Below, one piece after another: positions 10,871 through 21,036 of a stretch of 64,000 bases of DNA. The stretch comes from an uncultured Xanthomonas sp. GTDB lineage: Bacteria > Pseudomonadota > Gammaproteobacteria > Xanthomonadales > Xanthomonadaceae. The DNA is taken from assembly GCA_943912265.1 (NCBI GenBank), contig CALTTS010000017.1:10384-74383 (forward strand). Reading direction: 5' to 3'. How positions within the stretch are numbered: the stretch's first letter is position 1; each line of letters starts with the position of its first letter. The position numbers were made by a program, and so were the translations under genes. The notes under the pieces were generated by a model, which was not told the DNA's origin, ran no database searches, and worked only from the letters and a program-made list of their open reading frames with translations.

Positions 10871-12006
10871 CAGATGGACTCCTCTTCGGTGATGGGGCGT
10901 TGCGCGCTTGCGGGCGCTTCGATGATGGTAACGGGGGAGGGATCGGCGGGGGGAGCGGCTTTGGTCGCAGGGCCGGCCGCGGGGCCCTTGCCGCCGCCGC
11001 GGAGCAGCGGTTCGCGCGCGCGCCGGCGCGGCTTGCGCGGCGGGCTGGGGCGGATCTCGGACAGCAGCTGCGCCAGCACGCCGGCGTCGATGTTGCCGCC
11101 GGACACCACCGCGCACTTGCGCTTGCCGGCCACGCGCTTGCCGGCGGCCAGCGCCAGCGCGCCGGCACCTTCGGCGATCAGGTGTTCTTCCAGCGCCAGC
11201 CGCACCAGGGTTTCGCGAAGCTCGGCCTCGCGCACGATCACCACGTCGTCGAGCAGGCTGGTGCACAGCCGGCGGGTGATGAAGCCGGGGATCTTGACCT
11301 TGACGCCGTCGGCCAGGGTGGGCACCGGGTCGAGCTCGCGCACGTCGCCGCGGATCGCGCGCGCCATCGAGTCCACGCCTTCGACCTGGGCGCCGACCAC
11401 GCGCACGCCCTGCGACTTCAGCGCCAGCGCCACGCCGGAGGCCAGGCCGCCGCCGCCGATGGGCACGATCACCACGTCGGGCATGTGCGGGGACAGTTCG
11501 ATGCCGAGGGTGCCCTGGCCGGCGATCACGTCCGGGTCGTCGAACGCGGGCAGGAAGCGGTAGCCGTTCTGCGCGGCCAGCTCGCGGGTGAAGGCGTAGG
11601 CCTCGTCGTAGCTGTTGCCGTGCAGGCGCACGGTGGCGCCCCAGTGCTGCACGCCGGCGACCTTGGTGGCCGGCGCGGCCAGCGGCATCACGGTGATCGC
11701 CTGCAGGCCCAGCCGGTAGGCCGACCAGGCCACGCCCTGGGCATGGTTGCCGGCCGAGGCGCAGATCACCGGGCGCTCGTCGCCGCGCTCCAGCCCGGCC
11801 AGCATCGCGTTGAGCGCGCCGCGCACCTTGTACGAGCCGGTGCGCTGCAGGTTCTCCAGCTTCAGCCAAGTGCCGAAGCGTTCGGCATAGTGCAGCGGCG
11901 TGGGCGTGAGGTAACGGCGCAGGCGCGCCTGCGCGGCCAGGACGTCGGCGACGGTGACGCTTACGTCGCCTGCGTCGGTTTCCGCGGGGGAGGAACGCTC
12001 AGGCAT
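10867..12006 (-). CDS. ilvA: Threonine dehydratase (biosynthetic position, TdcB-like single domain)
   Basis: 379 aa PLP enzyme making 2-oxobutyrate from threonine for isoleucine synthesis. The PLP lysine is in RTGSYKVRG (~57-65), the cofactor ring contact in SAGNHAQG, and the phosphate loop in PIGGGGLASG. The catalytic domain ends at about residue 325 (VVSGGNID), and no ACT-type regulatory domain follows. Instead there is a ~55-residue Pro/Arg/Ala-rich tail. Classical isoleucine feedback through C-terminal ACT domains is therefore not expected. It sits between ilvM and leuA, so its pathway role is isoleucine supply. The start at 12006 has only a weak AAGG upstream. Confidence 0.93.
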
Positions 12007-12151
12007 GCTGGCCGGCCTTGCGCCGATGTCGAAGAAGACACCTCCGGACCGCCGCGGCCATGCCGGCGGCGGTCGGCGGGATACCGGGTGCGCCGAACCT
12101 GCGCGGCGCGGAGCGGCGTGGAGCGGGCATGCCGCGATCGGACGGGTTCAT
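11999..12151 (-). CDS. Candidate 50-aa ORF bridging ilvM and ilvA
   Basis: An unlisted short ORF starts with an ATG that overlaps the ilvM stop as ATGA. It runs through the whole 141-base gap and stops with a TGA inside the first codons of ilvA (ATGCCTGAG). The peptide is basic (MNPSDRGMPAPRRSAPRR...) and matches no family I know. The exact joining of both ends suggests a translational coupling ORF that carries ribosomes from ilvM to ilvA. In GC-rich DNA such a fit can also be chance. Confidence 0.3.
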   Translation of the reverse strand: MNPSDRGMPAPRRSAPRRFGAPGIPPTAAGMAAAVRRCLLRHRRKAGQHA

Positions 12152-12399
12152 GCCGCGGCCTCCTGCAGGGCGGTGATCTGCACCGATTCGCAGTCGTACA
12201 CCTTCAGCATCTGCTGGCGCAGCGTCTCCGGCGGGCGCTGCCCGTCCACCACCAGTTGCAGGTGCCAGCGGCCGCCGTCGGCGCCGTCGGGCCGGCCTTC
12301 GATGGCGCGCGGGGCGAAGCCGCGGCGCTCGACCATGCCGATCACCCGCAGCAGCGCGCCTTCGGCCGGCTTCAGCACCAGATCAAGCCGGTATTGCAT
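12148..12399 (-). CDS. ilvM: Acetolactate synthase small (ACT-domain) subunit
   Basis: 83 aa with a single ACT fold (MQYRLDLVLKPAEGALLRVI at the start). Regulatory partner of IlvG, as in the AHAS II enzyme. It overlaps the end of ilvG by 17 bases, which supports one enzyme complex made in fixed proportion. The short length fits IlvM rather than the ~160-aa IlvH/IlvN type. Confidence 0.9.
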   Translation of the reverse strand: MQYRLDLVLKPAEGALLRVIGMVERRGFAPRAIEGRPDGADGGRWHLQLVVDGQRPPETLRQQMLKVYDCESVQITALQEAAA

Positions 12400-14104
12400 G
12401 GCTGGCCTCCTGGCGGGCGGTTGCGGGGTTGGATTCGAGCATCGAGCTGTTGGCGTGGTTGGGCGGCACCAGCGGCCAGACGTTGGTGCGCGCGTCGATG
12501 GCCACGTGCAGCAGCGCCGGGCCGGGCTGGGCCAGCAGGTCGGCGAGCGCCTCGTCGATCTCGCCGCGGGCGACGATGCGCCGCGACGGGATGCCGAACA
12601 CCTGCGCCAGCGCGGCGAAGTCCGGGTTGTCGGACAGGTCGATCTCGCTGAAGCGCTGGTTGAAGAACAGCTCCTGCCACTGCCGCACCATGCCCAGCGC
12701 GTGGTTGTCCAGCAGCACGATCTTCACCGGCAGGCGGGTGCGGGCGATGGTCGCCAGCTCCTGCACGTTCATCATGAAGCTGCCGTCGCCGGACACCAGC
12801 ACCACCGGGCGCTCGGGGCAGGCGAACTGCGCGCCCATCGCCGCCGGCAGGCCGAAGCCCATCGTGCCCAGCGCGCCGGAGGTCAGGTGGTTGCGCGGGT
12901 GCTCGAAGCGGCAGTGCTGGGCCACCCACATCTGGTGCTGGCCGACGTCGCAGGCGAGGATGGTGTCGGCCGGCGCCAGCTCGCTCAGGCGCTTGAGCAG
13001 GGCCGGGGCGTAGATGTCGCTGCCGGGCGCGTCGTAGCGGGCACCGAAGCGGGCGCGGTTGTCCGAGCAGCGCCGGCGCCAGTCCTCGCACGGGCTGGCG
13101 GCCGCGGCCAGCGCCTTCAGGCCGGTGGCCACCTCGCCGGGGATGGCGATGTCGGCACTGCGCAGCTTGGAGATCTCGCAGGCGTCGGCGTCCAGGTGGA
13201 TCACCCGGGCGAACGGGGCGAACTCGCTGAGCTTGCCGGTGGCGCGGTCGTCGAAACGCGCGCCCACCACGATCAGCAGGTCGCATTCCTGCACCGCCAT
13301 GTTGGCCGCGCGGGTGCCGTGCATGCCCAGCATGCCCAGCAGCATCGGGTGGCCGGTGGGCAGCGCGCCCAGCCCGCGCAGGGTCAGCACGGTCGGGATG
13401 CGGGTGGCCTCGACGAAGCGGCGGAACTCGCCCACCGCGTCGGCCAGGGCGATGCCGCCGCCGCCGTAGATCACCGGCTTCTCGGCGGCGGCGATCGCGG
13501 CCAGCGCCTCGTCCAGCTTCGCCGTCTCGGGCGCCGGCGGCGGTTCGACCGCGGCCGGCACGTGGTCGGGCAGGTGCGAGGCATCGGCCAGCTGCACGTC
13601 CTTGGGCATGTCGATCAGCACCGGGCCGGGCCGGCCTTCGCGGGCGATGCGGAAGGCTTCGGCCACCACGCGCGGCAGGTCGTCCACTTTCCGCACCAGG
13701 AAGCTGTGCTTGACGATCGGCAGGGTCATGCCGAACACGTCCAGTTCCTGGAAGGCGTCGGTGCCCAGCAGCGGCGTGCCGACCTGGCCGGTGATGCACA
13801 CCATCGGCACCGAGTCGAGCATCGCGTCGGCGATGCCGGTGACCAGGTTCGAGGCGCCCGGGCCGGAGGTGGCCACGCACACGCCGACCTTGCCCGAAGC
13901 GCGGGCGTAGCCGTTGGCGGCCAGCGCCGCGCCCTGCTCGTGGCGCACCAGGATGTGCTTCAGCGTGGAATCCACCAGCGCGTCGTAGAACGGCATGATG
14001 GTGCCGCCCGGATAGCCGAACAGCGTGTCCACGCCCTCGGTTTCGAGGGCATGGGCCAGCCAGCGGGCGCCATTGCGTGGGGCAGTGGCGGAAGGTGCGT
14101 TCAT
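12383..14104 (-). CDS. ilvG: Acetolactate synthase large subunit
   Basis: 573 aa thiamine-diphosphate enzyme. It condenses pyruvate with pyruvate (valine/leucine) or 2-oxobutyrate (isoleucine). Seen: FGYPGGTIMPFYDAL (~30-44), the catalytic glutamate in VRHEQGAAL (~55), GPGASNLVTGIADA, and the ThDP/Mg motif GDGSFMMNVQEL (~440). Its ATG overlaps the ilvC stop (ATGA). The order C-G-M-A-leuA is typical of xanthomonads. Confidence 0.96.
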   Translation of the reverse strand: MNAPSATAPRNGARWLAHALETEGVDTLFGYPGGTIMPFYDALVDSTLKHILVRHEQGAALAANGYARASGKVGVCVATSGPGASNLVTGIADAMLDSVPMVCITGQVGTPLLGTDAFQELDVFGMTLPIVKHSFLVRKVDDLPRVVAEAFRIAREGRPGPVLIDMPKDVQLADASHLPDHVPAAVEPPPAPETAKLDEALAAIAAAEKPVIYGGGGIALADAVGEFRRFVEATRIPTVLTLRGLGALPTGHPMLLGMLGMHGTRAANMAVQECDLLIVVGARFDDRATGKLSEFAPFARVIHLDADACEISKLRSADIAIPGEVATGLKALAAAASPCEDWRRRCSDNRARFGARYDAPGSDIYAPALLKRLSELAPADTILACDVGQHQMWVAQHCRFEHPRNHLTSGALGTMGFGLPAAMGAQFACPERPVVLVSGDGSFMMNVQELATIARTRLPVKIVLLDNHALGMVRQWQELFFNQRFSEIDLSDNPDFAALAQVFGIPSRRIVARGEIDEALADLLAQPGPALLHVAIDARTNVWPLVPPNHANSSMLESNPATARQEASHAIPA

Positions 14105-15105
14105 GCGGCGGCCTGCTCGTCCTTGTCGGGTCGGGACGCGCCGGCCTGCAACCAGACCATCTTGGCGCGCAGCTTCTTGCCCACCTGCTCGATCGGGTGG
14201 TCCATGTCGGCCTGCTTGTACTTCTTGTAGTTCGGCAGGCCGGCTTCGTACTCGGCCACCCAGTTCTTGACGAAGGTGCCGTCCTGGATGTCGGTCAGCA
14301 CGTCCTTCATCCGCGCCTTGGTGGCCGCGTCGATCACGCGCGGGCCGCTGACGTAGTCGCCGTACTGCGCGGTCTCGGAGATGAACTCGAGCATGCGGGT
14401 GATGCCGCCTTCGTAGAACAGGTCGACGATCAGCTTCAGCTCGTGCAGTACCTCGTAGTAGGCGATCTCCGGCTGGTAGCCGGCTTCCACCAGGGTCTCG
14501 AAACCGGCCTGCACCAGCGACGAGGCGCCGCCGCACAGCACCGCCTGCTCGCCGAACAGGTCGGTCTCGGTCTCTTCCTTGAACGTGGTCTCGATCAGGT
14601 TGGCGCGGGCGCCGCCCAGGCCGGCGGCGTAGGCCAGCGCCAGCTCCTTGGCGTGGCCGCTCTTGTCCTGGTACACCGCCCAGATGCACGGCACGCCGCG
14701 GCCGATCTCGTACTCGCGGCGCACCAGCGCGCCCGGGCCCTTGGGCGCGACCAGCACCACGTCCAGGTCCTCGCGCGGGGCGACCATGCCGAAGTGCACG
14801 TTCAGGCCGTGCGCGAACAGCAGGCAGGCGCCGTGCTTGATGTTCGGCGCGATGACGTCCTCGTACAGCTTCTTCTGCACCATGTCCGGGGTCAGCACGG
14901 CCACCAGGTCGGCACCCTTCACCGCCTCGGCCGGGCTCTTGACGAGGAAGCCGTCGGCGATCGCCTTGGCTTCGGTCGGGCCGCCCGGGCGCAGGCCCAC
15001 GACCACGTCGAAGCCCGACTCGCGCAGGTTCAGGGCATGCGCGCGGCCCTGGCTGCCATAACCGATGATGGCGATGGAGGGCTGGGGAAGGGTGTTGGTG
15101 GTCAT
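14101..15105 (-). CDS. ilvC: Ketol-acid reductoisomerase (class I)
   Basis: 334 aa. Cytoplasmic NADPH- and Mg-dependent second common step of isoleucine and valine synthesis. The Rossmann motif is IIGYGSQGRAHALN (~13-26). The knotted C-terminal domain carries EETETDLFGEQAVLCGG with the metal-binding acidic residues. The length is that of the short class I enzymes. The ATG at 15105 has AAGGAA 8 bases upstream; the frame extends to 15162 but without similarity. It is the first structural gene after the attenuator. Confidence 0.96.
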   Translation of the reverse strand: MTTNTLPQPSIAIIGYGSQGRAHALNLRESGFDVVVGLRPGGPTEAKAIADGFLVKSPAEAVKGADLVAVLTPDMVQKKLYEDVIAPNIKHGACLLFAHGLNVHFGMVAPREDLDVVLVAPKGPGALVRREYEIGRGVPCIWAVYQDKSGHAKELALAYAAGLGGARANLIETTFKEETETDLFGEQAVLCGGASSLVQAGFETLVEAGYQPEIAYYEVLHELKLIVDLFYEGGITRMLEFISETAQYGDYVSGPRVIDAATKARMKDVLTDIQDGTFVKNWVAEYEAGLPNYKKYKQADMDHPIEQVGKKLRAKMVWLQAGASRPDKDEQAAA

Positions 15106-15350
15106 CGTGCGGGTTCCTTGCGGGTGAGGTGATGGACGAAGTGGGTGAAGCGACAGGCGCAAAGTCAGCCGGCGACGCGGGGCGTGGCCGGCTGGCGGAA
15201 GGGGAGGGCCGCTCCGGCATCCGCATGGCGGCGCGTGCCGGCCTGCATGGCCGGCGTGGCAGTGCCGGAGACATGGCGGCGGGGCGTGTTGCGGCAGGTG
15301 GATGCAGTGGCGTTCATGTCAGAGGTAACTTTTTCGGGTCCTGAAACGCG

Positions 15351-15380
15351 GAACCCCGCGCCGTTGCCGGTGCGGGGTTC
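15351..15380 (-). terminator. ilv operon attenuator: terminator hairpin with competing antiterminator
   Basis: On the minus strand the arms GAACCCCGC (15372-15380) and GCGGGGTTC (15351-15359) pair over 9 bp. A small CCG-GCAA-CGG cap sits above an A-C mismatch. Upstream, inside the leader peptide gene, GGTGCGGG (15422-15429) is complementary over 8 bp to CCCGCACC (15369-15376), which overlaps the 5' arm. Only one of the two structures can form. The U-tract after the hairpin is weak (CGCGTTTC), so termination strength is uncertain. Confidence 0.7.
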
Positions 15381-15405
15381 TGATCGAAGCGTGGCAGATT
15401 TCTTT

Positions 15406-15534
15406 CTACGCGCCAGTTCGTCCCGCACCTGTGGGTTGGGTAATAAGGACGAGTACGAGGAGCGCGGCACCGCCGACCGGCGCGCCGATAGGCGCGGTCT
15501 GCGAGAAGTCGAAGGTGGCGGCGTTGCGCTGCAT
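15406..15534 (-). CDS. Leader peptide of the branched-chain amino acid operon (attenuator)
   Basis: 42 codons beginning MQRNAATF and containing seven consecutive branched-chain codons, LLVLVLI (residues 25-31), before a TAG at 15406. The stop is 25 bases before the terminator hairpin. The antiterminator arm GGTGCGGG covers codons 36-38, just past the control codons. A ribosome stalled for want of charged Leu/Val/Ile-tRNA would leave this arm free and favour readthrough into ilvC. A ribosome reaching the stop would cover it and let the terminator form. This is the layout of classical ilv attenuators; function is inferred. There is no Shine-Dalgarno; see the promoter entry. Confidence 0.8.
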   Translation of the reverse strand: MQRNAATFDFSQTAPIGAPVGGAALLVLVLITQPTGAGRTGA

Positions 15535-15542
15535 GCGGCGGA

Positions 15543-15571
15543 CATAAACATGGATCCCGTGTGCCTGTCAA
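15543..15571 (-). promoter_or_regulatory. ilv-leu operon promoter
   Basis: A perfect -35 box TTGACA (15566-15571, minus strand), a 17-base spacer, then TTTATG (15543-15548) as a weak -10. The expected transcription start is about 15535-15537, only 1-3 bases before the ATG of the leader peptide, so the message would be leaderless. The rest of 15572-15868, up to the divergent BTAD gene, shows only a small hairpin at 15823-15841. Confidence 0.65.
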
Positions 15572-15868
15572 CCGATGGGCGGTGCTTGCGGGTGAAACCG
15601 CCCGCAGGCCGCATCGCACCGGCACGGTTGCAGCCGAAATCGTGTGCCGTGCACGGCTGTCGCCGCCGGAATGCGCAGCGGAGGCGGGCCTGCGGGCACG
15701 CCTCCGCATGCACCTCGGGATGGAATCCGGGCCGGCGCTGACCGCCCTTTGCCGGTGCCGGCCGGCGCCGGCGTGGAGGCGGCCGATGCCGATGATGCGA
15801 TCCGGGTGCTTTTCCCGGTTGTGGTGATGAGGGCCATCACCGGCCCCCATCGACCGGGGAGCGTACTC

Positions 15869-16804
15869 ATGGGGCAGCACGAAGTTGCGGACCGGATGGA
15901 ACCCGTCCGGGATCCGGTGCGGGATGTGCCGGGCCGGCCGGCCAGGGCGCTGCATGCGCGCCCCTGCATCCGGCTGCTGGGCCGGCCGCGGCTGCTGGAT
16001 GCGGATGGCCGCGCTTCCGGCCTGCAGTACCGCAAGGGCTGGGCCCTGCTGGCATGGCTCTCGCTCGAATCCCGCGGCGCGTGCCGACGGACCCGTCTGG
16101 CGGCCCTGCTGTGGCCGCGGTTGCCGGAATCGGCCGCCCTGACCAACCTGAGGCAGGTGCTGGCCGACCTCAACCGCAGCCTGCTGCACGCGCTGGGGAC
16201 GGAGGTGCTGCATTGCGACCGCACGCAGGTGCATTGGCGCTTGCCCGCGGCCGTCGCCCTGAACGTGGCGCAGTTGCATCGGTCGATCGATCCGGCCCTG
16301 CCCCGCGATTGCGGGACCACGCTGTGCATGCTCGATGCCGGGGCGCTGGAAGGCGAGCTGCTCGAGGGGATCGAGCTGGACGAATGCGAGGAATTCGGCC
16401 AGTGGCTGGCGGTTGTCCGCGAGAGTCTGGCGCGGAACCGCGTGCGGGCGATCGAGGCCGTGCGCGACTGTCTGGTGCGCGAAGGCCGCATGGCCGAGGC
16501 CATCGGCTGGGCGCGCAGCCTGGTGGCGATGGATGGATGGGACGAGTCCCGCTGCCGGGGCCTGATGCGGGTGCTGGCCCTGGCCGGCGAACACGGCCAG
16601 GCACTGGATGCCTACCACCGGCTGGAGCGTGCACTGCGCCACGAGCTGGGCGTGGAGCCGGAGCCGGAAAGCCGGGCCATGTACATGGGCATTCTCGCCA
16701 GCCGGCGCGCCTGCGAGCTTGCCCTGGCCGACCAGATGCTCGCCGGGCAGGATCGGCGTGATTCCGGCGATCTCCCGTCCCGGAGGGGCAGGTTCAGGGC
16801 GTAG
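15869..16804 (+). CDS. BTAD-domain (SARP-like) transcriptional regulator
   Basis: 311 aa. After ~35 loose residues comes a winged-helix segment (~38-130: IRLLGRPRLLD, then RTRLAALLWPRLPESAALTNLRQ). A helical bacterial transcriptional activation domain follows (~140-290: ESLARNRVRAIEAVRD, YHRLERALRHELGVEPE). The end YHRLERALRHELGVEPEPE is the hallmark of BTAD/TPR regulators. It has no receiver or ATPase domain. The start at 15869 has GGGGAG 8 bases upstream; an earlier ATG in frame lacks support. It is divergent from the ilv operon and upstream of the thiC riboswitch. Its targets are unknown. Confidence 0.75.
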   Translation: MGQHEVADRMEPVRDPVRDVPGRPARALHARPCIRLLGRPRLLDADGRASGLQYRKGWALLAWLSLESRGACRRTRLAALLWPRLPESAALTNLRQVLADLNRSLLHALGTEVLHCDRTQVHWRLPAAVALNVAQLHRSIDPALPRDCGTTLCMLDAGALEGELLEGIELDECEEFGQWLAVVRESLARNRVRAIEAVRDCLVREGRMAEAIGWARSLVAMDGWDESRCRGLMRVLALAGEHGQALDAYHRLERALRHELGVEPEPESRAMYMGILASRRACELALADQMLAGQDRRDSGDLPSRRGRFRA

Positions 16805-16955
16805 CCGGATCGACGTAGAGCCCCATGGCATCGTCCTGGCGCGCATGGGCGATGACCTGCGGTTCGATGCTCCTGGACAGGTCCAGCGGCGTGTCGGCAT
16901 GTCCGTAGATTTCTTCCGCGCGCACCTCGGTGGTGATGGCGACCAGCCGCTTCAT
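16794..16955 (-). CDS. Possible 53-aa protein (hypothetical)
   Basis: MKRLVAITTEVRAEEIYG... ending YVDPATP, convergent with the BTAD gene and overlapping its last 11 bases. The composition is that of a soluble acidic protein rather than the Arg/Pro/Ser-rich strings of shadow frames, which is the main support. No ribosome site is obvious. No family was recognised. The frame extends upstream to 17237 but loses protein-like character. Confidence 0.35.
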   Translation of the reverse strand: MKRLVAITTEVRAEEIYGHADTPLDLSRSIEPQVIAHARQDDAMGLYVDPATP

Positions 16956-17126
16956 CACGATCGCGGGCAGGCCCTGCCCGTCGGGCGGTATACCCGGTGG
17001 GGAAGGCCTCGATGCCTCCGTACACGGCACCTGCCGGCCAAGCCGGATCTCGCTGCGGGCGGGGTGGCAGGGCATGGGGGAACGGGATTTGGCAATTCCC
17101 CGGCCCTGCATGTCTAATGGCGGCAT

Positions 17127-17213
17127 GAAGCGGGGGTACCGCGCCGGTCCACGGTGGCGGTTGAGACAGTCCCTTCGAACCTGATCCGGCTGATACCGGC
17201 GTAGGGAAGCTTC
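17127..17213 (+). ncRNA. TPP riboswitch (THI element) upstream of thiC
   Basis: The conserved THI-box blocks are in order: CGGGGGTACC (17131-17140), TTGAGA (17161-17166), CCTTCGAACCTGATCCGG (17172-17189) and the closing GGCGTAGGGAAGC (17198-17210). The basal stem is GAAGC (17127-17131) with GCTTC (17209-17213). It lies 92 bases before the thiC start. Thiamine pyrophosphate binding should lower thiC expression. No clear intrinsic terminator follows, so control of translation or Rho access is more likely. Confidence 0.93.
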
Positions 17214-17305
17214 GCAGGACCCGCTGCCGTGCCGCATCGCTCCGATGCCGGCACGGGGCGGCGTCCGGCGCCGCCGCTTCGTCCCGCCATCCCAGGACGA
17301 ATGCC

Positions 17306-19183
<1,878 letters not shown>

Positions 19184-19188
19184 CTATG

Positions 19189-19221
19189 GCGCGCGCCGGC
19201 CCGGTCGCGGCCGGCGCGCGC
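19189..19221. terminator. Strong GC hairpin between convergent thiC and HDOD genes
   Basis: A 13-bp perfect stem (19189-19201 with 19209-19221), loop CGGTCGC, only 5 bases after the thiC stop and before the end of the minus-strand gene. It has no T-run, so it would be a structural or Rho-assisted end for both transcripts. Confidence 0.5.
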
Positions 19222-19229
19222 GGCGCGGC

Positions 19230-20351
19230 TCAGATGCCGGCGCCGGCCGGGGTGGCCGCCAGTTCGGCGTACTGGGCCGACCAGCCCGGCAGCCGGCCGA
19301 GCGCGCCGACACGCGCGAGGTAGGCTTCGTCGACCGGCTCGCCGCTGGTCAGCGCCACCGCCACGTGCACCGCGCCGGTGACCCAGAAGCTGCGGGTGCT
19401 CGAGCGCGCCGGCGTGCGCTGGAACGCGACCGCCTCCACGATCGGCATCGGCAGGCCCCACAGGCCGAGCAGGTAGGCGCCGGCCTCGGTGTGGCCGGCG
19501 GCGACGGCATCGCTGCCGGCCGGCTCGTGTTCGTTGCGCACGCCCGGCAGCAGCAGGCCGATGTCGGCCAGTAGCGCGGCGGTGGAGCCCAGATCGGCGC
19601 TGGCGCCGGGCAGGATCTTCGCCGCCATCTTCGAGGCCAGCAGGGCGCGGTGCTGCATGGCGTGGTAGTCCACCTGGCTCAGCCGCGGCATCGAGAACAC
19701 TTCGCTGAACAGCACCAGGTCGCGCAGCGTGGACAGGCCCAGGCGGGTGATCGCGGTGCGCAGGTCGCTGATGATGCGGCCAGTGGAGAAGTAGGCCGAG
19801 TTGCACAGCTGCAGCACCTTGGCCGCGATGGCCGGGTCGCCGGCCACCAGCCGCGCGATCTCGCCGATGTCGGCGTTCTCGTCCTGTTCGAGCGCGTGGC
19901 TCAGGCGCAGGTACAGCGACGGCGGCGAGGGCAGCTTCTCGATCCGGCCGATGGTGTCGCGCAGGCGCTCGTTGTCGAGCAGGTCGCGCAGCTCCTCGAT
20001 GCTGGTCACCGCTTCGAGCAGGGTTTCCGGGGTCAGCGGCAGCGGCAGGAAGCGGTGCGCCACGCCGATGATCCGCGGCGGCGGCGCGGAATGGCTGGGC
20101 GAGGGGTCGATCAGGGCGATGCGGATGGTTTCCGGGCGCAGCGTGCGCGCCTGGCCGAGCAGCGCCGAAGGGGTGATGTCCGGCAGCGCGGGGGCGACCA
20201 GGATGACGTCGACCGGCTGGCTGGAAAGCAGGGCGATGGCGCTGTTGCCGTCGGCGACGGTGTCCACGTGCCAGTCGTCGCCGAGGTCGACGATGTAGGC
20301 GGCCAGATCGGCGGGCAGGTTGGCCTCGGGGCCGACGTACAGAATGCGCAA
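19230..20351 (-). CDS. HDOD-domain signalling protein with degenerate receiver domain
   Basis: 373 aa from a TTG start (20351), supported by AGGGGA 7 bases upstream; no ATG in frame has a ribosome site. The N-terminal ~120 residues look like a receiver fold (LRILYVGPEANLP...VDVILVAPALPD). The position of the phospho-accepting aspartate holds a hydrophobic residue, so it is probably a pseudo-receiver. An HDOD domain follows (~150-350; LPSPPSLYLRLSHAL, LVAGDPAIAAKVLQLCNSA, AITRLGLSTLRDLVL). HDOD proteins act in signalling scaffolds without HD-hydrolase chemistry. The partner is unknown. Confidence 0.85.
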   Translation of the reverse strand: MRILYVGPEANLPADLAAYIVDLGDDWHVDTVADGNSAIALLSSQPVDVILVAPALPDITPSALLGQARTLRPETIRIALIDPSPSHSAPPPRIIGVAHRFLPLPLTPETLLEAVTSIEELRDLLDNERLRDTIGRIEKLPSPPSLYLRLSHALEQDENADIGEIARLVAGDPAIAAKVLQLCNSAYFSTGRIISDLRTAITRLGLSTLRDLVLFSEVFSMPRLSQVDYHAMQHRALLASKMAAKILPGASADLGSTAALLADIGLLLPGVRNEHEPAGSDAVAAGHTEAGAYLLGLWGLPMPIVEAVAFQRTPARSSTRSFWVTGAVHVAVALTSGEPVDEAYLARVGALGRLPGWSAQYAELAATPAGAGI

Positions 20352-20431
20352 GACGAAATCCCCTGCCGGCACGCGATGCCGGCTGCATCCGCGGAATGTA
20401 CCGAAACGATGCCGGCCGGTCACCGGTGGGC

Positions 20432-20456
20432 GGGGCAATCCGTGATGGATTGCCCC
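20432..20456 (-). terminator. Hairpin downstream of ppa
   Basis: GGGGCAATCC (20432-20441) pairs perfectly with GGATTGCCCC (20447-20456) around GTGAT. It lies between ppa and the HDOD gene, both on the minus strand. There is no T-run; it is a likely transcript end or stabilising hairpin for ppa. Confidence 0.45.
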
Positions 20457-20499
20457 GACGCGCGGCCCGCGCCGGGCGGACCGGCGCGCAACGGCCGGA

Positions 20500-21036
20500 T
20501 CAGGCCTTGGGCGCGTTGTAGCGCTCGATGGCCTCGCCGAGGATCTGCTTGGCTTCGGCGGCGTCGCCCCAGCCTTCCACCTTGACCCACTTGCCCTTCT
20601 CCAGGTCCTTGTAGTGCTCGAAGAAGTGGCCGATGCGCTCCAGCCAGTGCGAGGACACCTGGTGCAGGTGCTCGACGTGGGTGTAGCCGTTGAAGATCTT
20701 CGCCACCGGCACGGCCAGCAGCTTTTCGTCGGCGCCGGCCTCGTCGGTCATCCGCAGCACGCCGACCGGGCGGCAGCGGATCACCGCGCCGGGCACCAGC
20801 GACAGCGGCAGCACCACCAGCACGTCGAGCGGGTCGCCGTCGCCGCCGAGGGTCTGCGGCACGTAGCCGTAGTTGCAGGGGTAGCGCATGGGCGTGGACA
20901 GGATGCGGTCGACGAAGATCGCGCCGGTTTCCTTGTCCACTTCGTACTTGACCGGCTCGGAATCCTTCGGGATCTCGATGACGACGTTGATTTCGTCCGG
21001 CGGGTTCTTGCCGGCGCTGACCAGTTCCAGGCCCAT
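20500..21036 (-). CDS. ppa: Inorganic pyrophosphatase (family I)
   Basis: 178 aa soluble enzyme hydrolysing PPi to phosphate. It has the signature GGDGDPLDVLVVL (~65-77) with the metal-binding aspartates, plus YPCNYGYVP and the conserved HYKDLEKGKWVKVEGW. The ATG at 21036 has GGAG 7 bases upstream. The nearby PPi-using phosphofructokinase draws on the same PPi pool, so the two enzymes compete. Confidence 0.97.
   Translation of the reverse strand: MGLELVSAGKNPPDEINVVIEIPKDSEPVKYEVDKETGAIFVDRILSTPMRYPCNYGYVPQTLGGDGDPLDVLVVLPLSLVPGAVIRCRPVGVLRMTDEAGADEKLLAVPVAKIFNGYTHVEHLHQVSSHWLERIGHFFEHYKDLEKGKWVKVEGWGDAAEAKQILGEAIERYNAPKA

Noticed and set aside
15165..15713. 182-aa minus-strand ORF over the ilv leader region
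   Set aside because: Ser/Arg/Pro-rich without structure. The functional reading here is the 42-codon leader in another frame.
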